A stretch of 64,000 bases of DNA from Deltaproteobacteria bacterium (GCA_012729055.1 JAAYDW010000057.1:62001-126000); one strand, 5' to 3'; shown: positions 43,942 to 53,375, counted from the stretch's first letter. The notes: generated from the letters alone by a model not told the origin. Numbers and translations are program-made.

Positions 43942-45314
43942 AAGCGTGTTAAGGCCGGTTTGCCGATCGGAAACACGTTGAAGCCGATGTCAAAGCACTG
44001 GCGATGGTCGAGAATGTTGCGGCCGTCAAAAATGAAGGCGGGTTTGACCATCGATTCATAAATCTTCCGGTAATCGAGCCGGCGGTACAACTCCCAATCC
44101 GTCATGACGGCCAGCGCATGGCAGCCGGCGGCCGCCTTGTAGGGGTCTTCGACGTAGCGGATCGTTCCTTTTTCGTCCGCCAGATCCAGAGCGGCGTTGG
44201 AGAGCGCCTTCGGATCGGAAATGACCACTTCGGCATGCTCTGCCAGCAGTTTCCGGGTGATATAAATGGCCGGGCTTTCGCGCGTGTCTCCCGTATCCGC
44301 CTTGAAGGCGAAGCCCAGGACACAGATTTTTTTTCCGGCCAGCGTGTTGAACATGGATTGCAGAACGTTGGCGATGAAACGGTCCTGCTGGTATTCATTG
44401 ATGCGGACCACGCTTTCCCAGTAGTCGGCGACCTCCGGCAAACCGTAGAAACGGCAGAGGTAGACCAGATTCAAAATATCCTTCTTGAAGCAGGAGCCGC
44501 CGAAGCCGATGCCGGCCTTGAGAAATTTGGCGCCGATGCGGCTGTCCATGCCCACCGCGTAGGCCACTTCCGAGATGTCGGCATCCGCCTTTTCGCACAG
44601 GGCCGATATGGAATTGACCGATGACACCCGTTGCGCCAAAAACGCGTTGGCCACCAGTTTGGAAAGTTCGGCGCTCCAAATATTCGAGGTGATGATTTTT
44701 TCCGAAGGCACCCAACGGGCGTAAATGTCCACCAACTGCCGGCGGGCCGCAAGACCGCGGGGGGTTTCACGGGAGCCGATAAGCACCCGGTCGGGATATT
44801 CCAGATCATTTACGGCCGTGCCTTCCGCCATGAACTCCGGATTGGACAGGACGTCAAAGGTGATGTCTCCTTTTCCGGAAGACAGAATGCGTTCCATCGC
44901 CTGCGCGGTTTTGATGGGCAGCGTGCTTTTTTCGACGACAATTTTCGACGACGGTGAGTTCTCCAGAATCTGCCGGGCCGTCTTCTCCCAGTATTGCAGG
45001 TCGGCGGCCATGCCGGCGCCCGCGCCGAAGGTTTTGGTCGGCGTGTTGACGCAGACGAAGATGATGTCGCTTTTTCGAATTTCTTCTTCGACGTCCGTGG
45101 AAAAAAACAGATTTTTGCCGCGCGTCTTGCGTACGATCTCCTCGAGCCCCGGTTCGTATACCGGAAGCTCTTCCGAGTTCCAGGCCGCGATCCGCTGCGG
45201 ATTGATGTCGACGACGGTCACTTTATAGTCCGGACATTTGGAGGCGATCATCACCATGGACGGCGCGCCCACGTAACCCGCTCCGATGCCGAGGATGTTT
45301 TTTTTGAACTCCAT
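43938..45314 (-). CDS. ugd: UDP-glucose 6-dehydrogenase (eukaryotic-like class)
   Basis: Oxidises UDP-glucose to UDP-glucuronate with two NAD+. 458 residues with GIGAGYVGAPSMVMIASKCP at the N terminus, VNTPTKTFGAG, NPEFMAEGTAV, and the catalytic cysteine in GFGGSCFKKDI (about residue 275). The phrases WNSEELPVYEPGLEEIV, LAQRVSSVNSISALCE and GFAFKADTGDTRESPAIYI run very close to animal and plant UGDH, longer than the usual bacterial Ugd of 390-450 residues. It follows uxs by 25 bp on the same strand, so the pair makes UDP-xylose. Confidence 0.95.
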   Translation of the reverse strand: MEFKKNILGIGAGYVGAPSMVMIASKCPDYKVTVVDINPQRIAAWNSEELPVYEPGLEEIVRKTRGKNLFFSTDVEEEIRKSDIIFVCVNTPTKTFGAGAGMAADLQYWEKTARQILENSPSSKIVVEKSTLPIKTAQAMERILSSGKGDITFDVLSNPEFMAEGTAVNDLEYPDRVLIGSRETPRGLAARRQLVDIYARWVPSEKIITSNIWSAELSKLVANAFLAQRVSSVNSISALCEKADADISEVAYAVGMDSRIGAKFLKAGIGFGGSCFKKDILNLVYLCRFYGLPEVADYWESVVRINEYQQDRFIANVLQSMFNTLAGKKICVLGFAFKADTGDTRESPAIYITRKLLAEHAEVVISDPKALSNAALDLADEKGTIRYVEDPYKAAAGCHALAVMTDWELYRRLDYRKIYESMVKPAFIFDGRNILDHRQCFDIGFNVFPIGKPALTRF

Positions 45315-45339
45315 ATGCGCTTCTTTTCCCTTCCGTAAG

Positions 45340-46287
45340 TCAGGACTGCTTTTGCAGGATCTCCTGAAAATATGTAATGGTGTTGATCAGGCCCTGTTCC
45401 AGGGGAATTTTCGGCAGCCAGTCGAGCTTGTTTTTCGCGAGTGTGATATCCGGCTTGCGCTGCGCCGGATCGTCGGCGGGCAGGGGCTGAAAATCAATTT
45501 TCGATGAGCTGCCGGTCAGGTCGATGACGAGCCTGGCCAGTTCCAGGATGGTGAATTCGCCGGGATTGCCGATGTTGACCGGTCCGAAAAAATCGTCGGA
45601 GGAATTCATCATGCGGACGAGGCCGTCGATCAGATCGTCGCAGTAACAAAAGGACCGCGTGTGGCTGCCGTCCCCGTAGACAGTGATGTTTTTGCCCCGC
45701 AGGGCCTGGATGATGAAATTGCTGACGACGCGCCCGTCATTGACGGCCATTCGGGGACCATAGGTGTTGAAGATCCGCACGATCTTCGTATTCACCGCAT
45801 TTTGCCGCCGGTAGTCCATCATCAGGCATTCGGCGGCTCTTTTCCCTTCGTCGTAGCAGCTGCGGATGCCGATGGGATTGACGCGTCCCCAGTAGGATTC
45901 CTGCTGCGGATGAACGTCGGGGTCCCCGTAGACTTCCGATGTGGAGGCCTGAAGCACCCTGGCTTTGGTTCTCTTGGCGATGCCCAGAACATTGATCGCT
46001 CCCATGACGTTCGTTTTGATGGTCTTGATGGGATTAAACTGATAATGCACAGGCGATGCCGGGCAGGCCAGGTTGTAAATTTCGTCGACTTCCAGATAGA
46101 TCGGAATGGTTATGTCGTGGCGGATCAATTCAAAGCGCGGATGCCCCAGCAAATGGGCGATGTTGTCCTTGCTGCCGGTGAAAAAGTTGTCCAGGCAAAG
46201 GACGTCTTGTCCTTCGCCGAGCAGGCGTTCACAGAGGTGGGAACCTAAGAAACCTGCGCCGCCGGTGATTAATATTCGTTTCGTCAT
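45340..46287 (-). CDS. uxs: UDP-glucuronate decarboxylase (UDP-xylose synthase)
   Basis: SDR enzyme converting UDP-glucuronate to UDP-xylose. 315 residues from ATG 46287 (GGA six bases upstream; an ATG at 46305 would add six). [15 protein letters not shown] is the NAD site, [18 protein letters not shown] and [15 protein letters not shown] are UXS hallmarks, and the SDR motif is [20 protein letters not shown] near residue 235 is also typical. First gene of the uxs-ugd pair, whose products act in the reverse order. Confidence 0.93.
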   Translation of the reverse strand: MTKRILITGGAGFLGSHLCERLLGEGQDVLCLDNFFTGSKDNIAHLLGHPRFELIRHDITIPIYLEVDEIYNLACPASPVHYQFNPIKTIKTNVMGAINVLGIAKRTKARVLQASTSEVYGDPDVHPQQESYWGRVNPIGIRSCYDEGKRAAECLMMDYRRQNAVNTKIVRIFNTYGPRMAVNDGRVVSNFIIQALRGKNITVYGDGSHTRSFCYCDDLIDGLVRMMNSSDDFFGPVNIGNPGEFTILELARLVIDLTGSSSKIDFQPLPADDPAQRKPDITLAKNKLDWLPKIPLEQGLINTITYFQEILQKQS

Positions 46288-46330
46288 TTCAGGTCCAAGC
46301 ATCACTCGTGGTTGAATTTTTACTCTTGCT

Positions 46331-46360
46331 ATTTAAGCCGAAACAGGCCAAATAAGTCAA
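46331..46360 (-). promoter_or_regulatory. Promoter of uxs-ugd
   Basis: Minus strand TTGACT (46360-46355), 18 bp, TTAAAT (46336-46331), in the AT-rich divergent gap with rsmI. Confidence 0.45.
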
Positions 46361-46379
46361 CAACAAAAAGGGATTTGTT

Positions 46380-47255
46380 TTGAGGAACATGGACAAAAGC
46401 GCAGAGAAAAAGCCGGGAACCCTTTATGTGGTGGCCACGCCGATCGGGAACCTGGAGGACATCACGCTCCGGGCGCTGCGGATTTTAAGGGAGGTCGGTC
46501 TGATTGCCGCGGAAGATACGCGCCATACCCGAATTCTCCTTAATGCCCACGGCATCGGCACGCCGCTTCTCAGTCTGCACGAACACAATGAAAAGGAGCG
46601 AAGCACCCGCATTCTCGCCAAAATCCGGGACGGCATGAGCGTGGCTTATGTTTCCGATGCCGGAACACCGTGCATTTCCGATCCCGGCCATCATCTGGTC
46701 CGCGCGGCGCTTGACGAGCGGATCGCCGTGGTTCCTGTTCCCGGCGCCTGTGCGCTGGCTGCGGCTCTTTCCGCCGGCGGTTTTCCCGCCGACGCCTTTT
46801 TCTTTTGCGGTTTCCTGCCGGCAAAGGAAAACAAGCGCCGTCGGTATCTCGAAACGCTCCGGCATGTGGAGACGACCCTGGTGTTTTATGAGTCCCCGGT
46901 CAGAATCATCGCCGCCTTAAAAGATGTTTGCGAGATTCTGGGCGACCGGGAGATGGTCATGGCGCGAGAGCTTACCAAGGTCTTCGAAGAAATCGCCCGG
47001 GGGAAGATATCCGAGATTCTTCCGGTCTTGTCCGCGACGAAGCCCCGGGGAGAATTCACGGTACTTCTTGAGCAGGCGCAGCGCGCAGCGGTATCCCTGA
47101 CTGAAGACGATTTTCGCGAAATGCTGCGGCAGCTTTGCGACGAACAGTCCCTGTCGCTGCGGGATGCCGTTGCCCGTGTGGCTGGGCAGACCGGATTACC
47201 GCGGAAGCAAGTATATGACGCAGCCCTGAAAATTCGCCGGATTCCCAATCCATAG
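46380..47255 (+). CDS. rsmI: 16S rRNA (cytidine-1402-2'-O)-methyltransferase
   Basis: Tetrapyrrole-methylase-fold enzyme, 291 residues. Motifs are LYVVATPIGNLEDITLRALR near the start, AAEDTRHTRILL, SDAGTPCISDPGH and VPVPGACALAAALSAGGFP, all standard RsmI. TTG 46380 has AAGGGA at good spacing; ATG 46389 three codons later is the other option, with AGGA placed too close. Divergent from uxs. Confidence 0.95.
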   Translation: MRNMDKSAEKKPGTLYVVATPIGNLEDITLRALRILREVGLIAAEDTRHTRILLNAHGIGTPLLSLHEHNEKERSTRILAKIRDGMSVAYVSDAGTPCISDPGHHLVRAALDERIAVVPVPGACALAAALSAGGFPADAFFFCGFLPAKENKRRRYLETLRHVETTLVFYESPVRIIAALKDVCEILGDREMVMARELTKVFEEIARGKISEILPVLSATKPRGEFTVLLEQAQRAAVSLTEDDFREMLRQLCDEQSLSLRDAVARVAGQTGLPRKQVYDAALKIRRIPNP

Positions 47256-47277
47256 GGAAAGCGGCCGTCGGGATATA

Positions 47278-47305
47278 TTGCTTGAAGAGTTTCCGGCGCT
47301 ATGAT
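47278..47305 (+). promoter_or_regulatory. Possible promoter of the envelope cluster
   Basis: TTGCTT (47278-47283), 16 bp, TATGAT (47300-47305). A start near 47312 would favour ATG 47367 for the first gene of the cluster over ATG 47301. Confidence 0.3.
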
Positions 47306-47366
47306 AATTCCAGAGCAAAACCGGCGGGAAACCGGTGGTTTTATTGATGCAGGTGGAGCAGATCAG

Positions 47367-47729
47367 ATGGCGGAGAATTCCGGAAAGGTCGAAGGCAGAA
47401 AAATTGTCGAGCTGACCGACGTCTACGACGAAAGGGTCGGGCAGGGCCGCCGGTCGGGCGACGGGAAAAATCCGCAGCAGATTATTGTAATTGACGGCCG
47501 CGGTTACGAGCGCGTCAAATCAAACGGCCATTCCATGCATGACCTGACGGATGTGGTTGACGATCATCTTGTGAGCCCGCAGATGAAAGAAGCGATCATG
47601 AAACAGGCCGTGGAAATCATCGAAAAAATGGCCAGGGAAATGATTCCGGAGATCGCCCAGCGAGTGATTCGGGAAGAGATAGAAAAAATCAAGACCGCCG
47701 GCGCACATCATAAGACCAGACAGGATTAG
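47367..47729 (+). CDS. Uncharacterised protein with PopZ-like C-terminal helices
   Basis: 120 residues from ATG 47367 (GGAG eight bases before); an ATG at 47301 would add 22 residues. No named family is recognised. The N-terminal half is charged and probably disordered (VELTDVYDERVGQGRR). The C-terminal half is two amphipathic helices ending MIPEIAQRVIREEIEKIK, reminiscent of the oligomerising tail of PopZ and of response-regulator tails in Deltaproteobacteria. It starts a row of four same-strand genes whose other members are exported. Confidence 0.6.
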   Translation: MAENSGKVEGRKIVELTDVYDERVGQGRRSGDGKNPQQIIVIDGRGYERVKSNGHSMHDLTDVVDDHLVSPQMKEAIMKQAVEIIEKMAREMIPEIAQRVIREEIEKIKTAGAHHKTRQD

Positions 47730-47732
47730 GCC

Positions 47733-48413
47733 ATGAAAAACAGACTGCTCATGATATTTCTGATCATGATGGGGACGGGGGTTTTTCCGGTGGATGTCCA
47801 TCCTCACGGTAACCTGACGCTCCAGGTGGAAGGACGGGCGGCCGTCGTCAAAGACGACGAAGCCCGCGCCCGGCGCGAAGCGGTTAAAAACGCGCTGGAA
47901 AAGGCGATTCTGCAGGCATGTGCCCGCATCCTGCCGGAAAAAGTTGAACAGGAGTCCTTTCAGGCCGTCAAAAGCCTTTTGATCGGCCGAACGGACCGCT
48001 ATGTCAACCATTACAGTATTGCGTCCGAAAGCAGGCGGCAAAACGAGTACATTGCCGAAGTCCAGGCCATTGTCGCGATGCCGCCGCTGCGGGAGGATCT
48101 GGCGCAGATGGGAATGCTGCCGGATTCAGAGGCAAAGGAATCTTCGGTCGTTTTGCTGTCTTTGCGGGGCATCCGGAAATACGCGGATTTCAAACGGATG
48201 AATACTTTTTTGCAGAGCCGTCCCCAACTTGTCAAAAGCCGCTATCCCTGCCGACTGGAATGGCAGAGGATAGACTGTGATCTGACCCTGTCGGAACCCG
48301 TTCAAATCTTTACGGCGGAATTGAAAAAAGCGGGTCCCTATCAGATGGAAACCTTGGCGGGAAATTCAGATACGGTTGAAATTCGTTTGCAGATTCAGGA
48401 GGAGATCCGATGA
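47733..48413 (+). CDS. Exported protein with FlgT N-terminal-like domain
   Basis: 226 residues with an N-terminal signal peptide (hydrophobic 5-20). The segment GRAAVVKDDEARARREAVKNALEKAI (about residues 34-59) follows the FlgT N-terminal pattern, a fold also seen in LPP20-type outer-membrane proteins and built for periplasmic oligomers. No flagellar gene is near. The start lies three bases after the preceding stop and the end overlaps the lipoprotein gene by four bases. Role unknown; an envelope assembly factor is a guess. Confidence 0.65.
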   Translation: MKNRLLMIFLIMMGTGVFPVDVHPHGNLTLQVEGRAAVVKDDEARARREAVKNALEKAILQACARILPEKVEQESFQAVKSLLIGRTDRYVNHYSIASESRRQNEYIAEVQAIVAMPPLREDLAQMGMLPDSEAKESSVVLLSLRGIRKYADFKRMNTFLQSRPQLVKSRYPCRLEWQRIDCDLTLSEPVQIFTAELKKAGPYQMETLAGNSDTVEIRLQIQEEIR

Positions 48414-49024
48414 AAATCCTAAAAGCGGCGTTAATGGTTCTCTGGGCAGGGTGTTTTTGCGCCTGTTCACTGCTGCCGTCGCCGGCCTTTTTAAAAGAAG
48501 ATCCCGGCGCCAATCCGGAACCCAAACCGCTTTTGGTCAACGTCATCGCTTTGCTGCCGGTGGAAAGCATCACTGCGGACACCAAGGCAACCAAAATGCT
48601 GCGGGCGAAACTGGGCGATGAACTGCGCTTCAAAGGTTATCCTCCGCTCGATGCAGAGGTCATTGACAATAAATTGAAGTCTCTCAGCGGAGAAAAGGAA
48701 ATCACGAACAGCAGTGCCATTCCGCCACGGGTGGTCGAGGAATTGCTGGGGGCCGACGGCGTCATGTACTGCAGCTTTCAGGAAAGCGGAAAGACAAGCC
48801 GTTTCTTTTATTCGCCGGTGACGGTTTCCGTCCGGTGCGTCTTGCGCAGAGCAAAAACGGGCGAAACGATCTGGAGCGCTCAATCCCGCTCGACCAGCCG
48901 CAGTTTTGATGTCAGGCATTCAAAAATTCACATGGAATCCAGGGGCAACCTGGAGGAAGCCATGGAAGAAGCGGTGGCTGGCGTCATGGAAACACTGCCC
49001 TATGGTCCGAAACTGAGGAGTTGA
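48410..49024 (+). CDS. Putative lipoprotein (DUF799/GNA1162-like)
   Basis: 204 residues. The lipobox FCAC puts the lipidated Cys at 19. The mature part has the pattern of GNA1162-type lipoproteins: NVIALLPVESITADTKATKMLRAKL, then LLGADGVMYCSF and ETIWSAQSRSTSRSF. In Neisseria and relatives such lipoproteins sit with CsgG-like and LPP20-like proteins; here the neighbour is the FlgT-N-like gene. ATGA overlap with the gene before and close spacing with the FecR gene after indicate one operon. Confidence 0.7.
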   Translation: MKILKAALMVLWAGCFCACSLLPSPAFLKEDPGANPEPKPLLVNVIALLPVESITADTKATKMLRAKLGDELRFKGYPPLDAEVIDNKLKSLSGEKEITNSSAIPPRVVEELLGADGVMYCSFQESGKTSRFFYSPVTVSVRCVLRRAKTGETIWSAQSRSTSRSFDVRHSKIHMESRGNLEEAMEEAVAGVMETLPYGPKLRS

Positions 49025-49092
49025 AGCTTCATACGGAAAGACCGGTTGGAATGAGAGACGACTTTCAAAAAGGAATCTTGAAGGAGAAGACC

Positions 49093-49860
49093 ATGAAAAA
49101 GTGGACGTCAATCGTGTTCTGCGTTGCCTTGCTGATCGTGTTTTTTTCCCTTGCGCAGGCCAAACCGCCGGTGGCGGTAAAAATGACCAGGGGCGAGGCA
49201 AAAGTGACGCTGTTGAAGGGTAAAGCCCACGTGGTTTGTGCCGGACAGAAAGAAGCCCGTTTTCTGAAAGTGAATGATTTGATCCGGGCCGGCTGTGAAA
49301 TTGCCACCGGCGATGAAAGCCGTCTGGAAATGATGCTGCCGGACAGAACGATGATCCGCTTTGCCGACAACACGAAATTCCGGCTGGTTCAGGTCGATGT
49401 GGAGCCGGAAGGCGACCGGGCCGTTGAAATTTCCGTCACGGTCGGCAAGATCTGGACGAATGTCCGGAAATCCCTGCCGGGCAAGAAAGACAAGTTTGAA
49501 GTGTCCTGTCAGAATGCCGTGGCCGGAGTTCGCGGAACGATTTACCGGGTGGACGTTGCCGGCGACCAGTCGGCGCTGGTCAAGGTTTACGACGGAGAAG
49601 TCCGCGTCGCCGGCATTCCCAAGGCAGAACAGACGGCCGTTGCTCCGGTCGGACCGCCCCAGGCAGTTTCCGGTCCGACGCCGGTGGAAGGCCCCCGGCC
49701 CGTGTCCATGGAAGAATGGGTTTACATTTTGAAAGCGATGCAGAAAGTTGCCATCGGCGCCGACGGACGGGCACAGGAGCCGGAAACATTTACGGAAGTC
49801 GAGGATATCGACGACTGGGCCAAGTGGAATAAAAGTCGCGATCAAAGAAGGCGCAGATAA
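49093..49860 (+). CDS. Exported FecR-domain protein
   Basis: 255 residues from ATG 49093 with AAGGAG eight bases before it. The signal peptide ends near AQA (residue 23). The FecR domain spans about residues 50-175: LIRAGCEIATGDESRLEMMLPDRTMIRFADNTKFRL, then FEVSCQNAVAGVRGTIYRVDV and LVKVYDGEVRVAG. Without a membrane helix or LysM it is probably periplasmic. A Pro-rich linker precedes a short acidic C terminus. Last gene of the envelope cluster. Confidence 0.8.
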   Translation: MKKWTSIVFCVALLIVFFSLAQAKPPVAVKMTRGEAKVTLLKGKAHVVCAGQKEARFLKVNDLIRAGCEIATGDESRLEMMLPDRTMIRFADNTKFRLVQVDVEPEGDRAVEISVTVGKIWTNVRKSLPGKKDKFEVSCQNAVAGVRGTIYRVDVAGDQSALVKVYDGEVRVAGIPKAEQTAVAPVGPPQAVSGPTPVEGPRPVSMEEWVYILKAMQKVAIGADGRAQEPETFTEVEDIDDWAKWNKSRDQRRRR

Positions 49861-49881
49861 AGCACAAAGATCTGATAAGCG

Positions 49882-50439
49882 ATGAACATACCGAATTTTT
49901 TGTCGTTAATGCGGATTATCCTGGTTCCCGTCTTTGTCATTTTCCTGATTCAGGCGGCTTACGACAAGGCGTTAATTACATTCGTGGCGGCCGGTCTGAC
50001 CGATGCCCTGGATGGAACGTTGGCGCGTTTGCTGAAGTGCCAGACGGTTCTCGGCGCCTATCTCGATCCCATTGCAGACAAATTTCTGCTGGTAACCAGT
50101 TTTGTGGCGCTTGCCGTCTATGGACTGATTCCCGGGTGGCTGGCCGTCATCGTCATCAGCCGCGATTTAATCATATTGCTGGGGATAGCCATTCTGACTT
50201 TAATGTCCGTAAGTTATGAAATTCGACCGGCGATTGTCGGCAAAGTGACAACAGCCCTGCAGATTCTTACGGTTTTCTTTGCGCTGCTTTACAAGGCGGT
50301 GCCCCACAATTTCAGCTACAACTGGATTATCGGTCTTTGCTGGGCGACTGCTCTGTTCACCATAATTTCCGGCTTGGTTTACATTCAGAGGGGAATCCGC
50401 ATTTTGAACAAATCCGCGTCTGAGGAAGCAAAAAAGTGA
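49882..50439 (+). CDS. pgsA: CDP-alcohol phosphatidyltransferase (PgsA-like)
   Basis: 185-residue membrane enzyme with the full signature D-G-x2-A-R-x8-G-x3-D-x3-D in DGTLARLLKCQTVLGAYLDP...D (about residues 44-66), which binds CDP-diacylglycerol and two metal ions. About six membrane helices. Phosphatidylglycerophosphate synthase is the likeliest role because the start NIPNFLSLMRIILVP is like PgsA, but other CDP-alcohol phosphotransferases share it. Followed by tRNA-Val. Confidence 0.85.
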   Translation: MNIPNFLSLMRIILVPVFVIFLIQAAYDKALITFVAAGLTDALDGTLARLLKCQTVLGAYLDPIADKFLLVTSFVALAVYGLIPGWLAVIVISRDLIILLGIAILTLMSVSYEIRPAIVGKVTTALQILTVFFALLYKAVPHNFSYNWIIGLCWATALFTIISGLVYIQRGIRILNKSASEEAKK

Positions 50440-50448
50440 GATATTTGC

Positions 50449-50477
50449 TTGACACAAAAGCGTTTTGCTGCTAGGTG
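50449..50477 (+). promoter_or_regulatory. Promoter of tRNA-Val
   Basis: TTGACA (50449-50454), 17 bp, TAGGTG (50472-50477), about 24 bp before the tRNA. The -35 is perfect, the -10 poor. Confidence 0.5.
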
Positions 50478-50500
50478 AGCAAGCTCGAAAAGTTGAATAT

Positions 50501-50575
50501 AGGCAAGTAGCTCAGGGGGAGAGCGCCATCCTGACGCGGTGGATGTCCAGGGTTCAAATCCCTGCTTGCCTACCA
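50501..50575 (+). tRNA. tRNA-Val (GAC anticodon)
   Basis: A full cloverleaf is visible: acceptor AGGCAAG with CTTGCCT, D arm GCTC/GAGC, anticodon arm CCATC-CTGACGC-GGTGG with GAC at positions 34-36, T arm CAGGG-TTCAAAT-CCCTG, and an encoded CCA end. It reads GUC and GUU valine codons. It has its own promoter and lies between pgsA and thrS. Confidence 0.95.
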
Positions 50576-50619
50576 TTTTTCTCTGACGAACGCGCATAGG
50601 TCGTAAATGCCGGAAAAGA

Positions 50620-50653
50620 AAGGGCATCAGCAAAAATGGTGATGCCCTTTTTA
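50620..50653 (+). terminator. Terminator after tRNA-Val
   Basis: Stem GGGCATCA / TGATGCCC (50622-50629 with 50640-50647) followed by TTTTT and preceded by AA; it ends the tRNA transcript before thrS. Confidence 0.8.
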
Positions 50654-50694
50654 AAATGAAGCAGGCGGCCGGCAAGGATGAATAAAGTAACGTG

Positions 50695-52608
50695 ATGAAT
50701 ATAAAAGTTGTTTTTCCGGATCAGCAGGAACGGACCTTGGAGGCCGGCGTTACCGCAGGCCAGGCGCTTATGGACTGGCAGAAAGAAGCGCAGACAACCG
50801 CCGTTGCCGCGAAAGTTGACGGCGCTTTGGTTGATTTAAGTTTTGTCCTTACCAAAGACGCAACCGTCGCACCGATTGCCGTTTCTTCCAAAGAAGGTCT
50901 CGCCGTCCTGCGGCACAGCATTTCTCATGTCATGGCACAGGCGGTGCAGGATGTTTTCAAGGGCGCCAAGGTCACGATCGGTCCGTCCATCGAGGACGGC
51001 TTTTACTACGATTTCGAATACGCCGAGGCCTTTACGCTGGAGGATTTCGAGAAAATTGAAAAGCGCATGCGGGAAATCGTCGCCGCCGATTACCCCTTTA
51101 TCCGGGAAGAAATGCCCCGCGATGAGGCCGTTAGACTGTTTGCGCAAAAAGGCGAAGACTACAAAGTCGAACTGATCCGCGACCTGCCTGCGGATGTTGA
51201 TATCGTGAGCATTTATCGCGACGGCGACTACCTTGATTTGTGCCGCGGGCCGCACATTCCTTCAACCGGCCGGATCAAGGCCTTCAAGCTGCTGAGCGTT
51301 GCGGGAGCTTACTGGCGCGGCGATGAAAGAAACAAGATGCTGCAGCGCATTTACGGCACGGGATTTGCCGATGAACAGGCGCTCAACGATTACCTGACCC
51401 TGATCGAGGAAGCCAAGAAAAGAGACCACCGGCGTCTGGGCCGCGAACTGGATCTGTTTCAGGTCAACGACGAAGCGGGCGCCGGCCTGGTGATCTTTCA
51501 TCCCAAAGGCATGCTTCTGCGGTATCTGATTGAGGAATGGGAAAGGAAAGAGCATTTAAAGCGCGGCTACGATATGGTGATGGGACCCCAGATTCTCAAG
51601 GTGGATCTGTGGAAGAAATCCGGCCATTTCGATCATTACCGTGAAAACATGTATTTCACGGAAGTGGACGAGCAGACTTACGGCATCAAGCCGATGAACT
51701 GTCTGTCTCATATGTTGATCTACAAATCCAAAATCCGCAGCTATCGGGATCTGCCGCTGCGATATTTCGAGCTGGGCACCGTTCATCGCCACGAAAAGAC
51801 CGGCGTCCTTCACGGGTTGATGCGGGTGCGTCAGTTTACGCAGGACGATGCGCACATCCTGTGCATGCCCGAACAACTGAATGCCGAAATCCGCGCCATT
51901 GCCGACTTCGTCAATTACGCGATGGGCATTTTCGGTTTTGAATATGAAGTGGAGCTCAGCACCCGGCCCGAACACTCGATCGGAGCGGATGCGGATTGGG
52001 AGCTGGCGACTTCCGCTTTGGAAAACGCGCTCAGAGACAATAACATCACCTATGACGTTAATGAAGGCGACGGCGCTTTTTACGGGCCGAAAATCGATTT
52101 CAAACTCAAGGACGCCCTGAAGAGAAAGTGGCAGTGTGCGACCATTCAGTGCGACTTTACGCTGCCGGAGCGTTTCGATCTGAACTACATCGGCGCGGAC
52201 GGCGAAAAGCACCGTCCCGTGATGCTCCACCGGGTCATCCTGGGGGCGATAGAACGTTTCATGGGCGTGCTCATCGAACATTATGCGGGCGCATTCCCGG
52301 TATGGCTGGCGCCGACGCAATGTGTTATACTGACCGTGACGGACAAGCATATTCCTTATGGCCGCGCGGTTCATGCCCGGTTGCTCGAGGCAGGCATCCG
52401 CAGCGAAACAATGTTTGACAACGAAAAACTGGGCTATAAGATCCGACAGGCGCAGCTGCAGAAAATTCCTTATATGCTCGTAATCGGCGACAAGGAAATG
52501 GAAGCGCAGACAGTGGCGCCGCGCGCCCGCGACGGTCAGAACCTCGGCGCGATGCCTGTGGAGCAGTTGATCGCGCTGGTTGAGGATATGTGTGAGAAAA
52601 AGAAGTAG
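50695..52608 (+). CDS. thrS: Threonyl-tRNA synthetase
   Basis: Class II synthetase, 637 residues from ATG 50695 (a GTG one codon upstream is also open). N-terminal TGS domain, then the editing domain with [11 protein letters not shown] (near residue 77) and the later zinc Cys/His of CRGPH. Catalytic motif 2 is [21 protein letters not shown], and the anticodon domain follows. It opens the thrS-infC-rpmI-rplT-pheST-ihfA order conserved in Proteobacteria. The ribosome site (AAGGA) is further away than usual. Confidence 0.96.
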   Translation: MNIKVVFPDQQERTLEAGVTAGQALMDWQKEAQTTAVAAKVDGALVDLSFVLTKDATVAPIAVSSKEGLAVLRHSISHVMAQAVQDVFKGAKVTIGPSIEDGFYYDFEYAEAFTLEDFEKIEKRMREIVAADYPFIREEMPRDEAVRLFAQKGEDYKVELIRDLPADVDIVSIYRDGDYLDLCRGPHIPSTGRIKAFKLLSVAGAYWRGDERNKMLQRIYGTGFADEQALNDYLTLIEEAKKRDHRRLGRELDLFQVNDEAGAGLVIFHPKGMLLRYLIEEWERKEHLKRGYDMVMGPQILKVDLWKKSGHFDHYRENMYFTEVDEQTYGIKPMNCLSHMLIYKSKIRSYRDLPLRYFELGTVHRHEKTGVLHGLMRVRQFTQDDAHILCMPEQLNAEIRAIADFVNYAMGIFGFEYEVELSTRPEHSIGADADWELATSALENALRDNNITYDVNEGDGAFYGPKIDFKLKDALKRKWQCATIQCDFTLPERFDLNYIGADGEKHRPVMLHRVILGAIERFMGVLIEHYAGAFPVWLAPTQCVILTVTDKHIPYGRAVHARLLEAGIRSETMFDNEKLGYKIRQAQLQKIPYMLVIGDKEMEAQTVAPRARDGQNLGAMPVEQLIALVEDMCEKKK

Positions 52609-52639
52609 GAACCGATGAGATTGGTTTGGGAGGTGTCGT

Positions 52640-53152
52640 ATAGCTAAGGATTTAAGGATCAACAGAGAGATAAAGTCGGCCAGTGTCCGGGTGATCAGCG
52701 ATGAGGGACAGCCGCTGGGGGTCATTTCGCTGGAGGAAGCCATCGCCCACGCGGAAAAAGCCGGTCTGGATTTAGTGGAAGTGTCGGCCAACGTAGATCC
52801 GCCCGTCTGCAAAATCATGGATTACGGGAAGTACCGATACAAGCAGAGCAAGAAGCTGCATGACGCCCGGAAAAGTCAGACGGTTATTCACGTCAAGGAA
52901 ATCCGCTTGCGGCCTAAAACGGAAGCGCATGATTTGCAGGTGAAAATCAAGCATATAAAAAAGTTTCTGGAACAGCATGACAAAGTAAAGGTATCGATGC
53001 TGTTCCGGGGGCGCGAAATTGCCTTCACCGAGATCGGCCGGAGAATAATGGAGCAGATCAAAGCTGCGCTGGTCGATGAATGCACCATGGACCAGGAGCC
53101 CAGGCTGGAAGGCCGGAGCATGGTCATGGTCGTTTCGCCGAAAAAACAATAA
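52640..53152 (+). CDS. infC: Translation initiation factor IF-3 (AUA start codon)
   Basis: 170 residues. The conserved N terminus [17 protein letters not shown] lies upstream of the first ordinary start (GTG 52691). In that frame no ATG, GTG or TTG occurs between the stop at 52616 and 52691, but ATA at 52640 follows GGGAGG by about seven bases. Use of AUU/AUA/AUC is the known hallmark of infC and lets IF-3 repress its own translation by rejecting non-standard start codons. The core [23 protein letters not shown] and the C-terminal domain are normal. Confidence 0.92.
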   Translation: MAKDLRINREIKSASVRVISDEGQPLGVISLEEAIAHAEKAGLDLVEVSANVDPPVCKIMDYGKYRYKQSKKLHDARKSQTVIHVKEIRLRPKTEAHDLQVKIKHIKKFLEQHDKVKVSMLFRGREIAFTEIGRRIMEQIKAALVDECTMDQEPRLEGRSMVMVVSPKKQ

Positions 53153-53177
53153 TGAGAATAAAAGAAGGGGTAAACCT

Positions 53178-53375
53178 ATGCCAAAGATGAAAACGCACAG
53201 AGGGGCTGCCAAACGCTTTTCGCTGACCGCTTCGGGAAGGGTCAAGCGCAGCAAGGCTTTTGCCAGCCACATCCTCACCAAGAAGACCACCAAGAGAAAG
53301 AGAACGTTAAGGAAGTCCACGCTGGTGCACAGCGCCAATGAGAGCGCCATCAAGAGACTGATTCCTTATTTGTAG
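53178..53375 (+). CDS. rpmI: 50S ribosomal protein L35
   Basis: 65 residues beginning [19 protein letters not shown], the bL35 signature, and ending in a basic tail. ATG 53178 preceded by AGGGG. Between infC and rplT as expected. Confidence 0.96.
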   Translation: MPKMKTHRGAAKRFSLTASGRVKRSKAFASHILTKKTTKRKRTLRKSTLVHSANESAIKRLIPYL

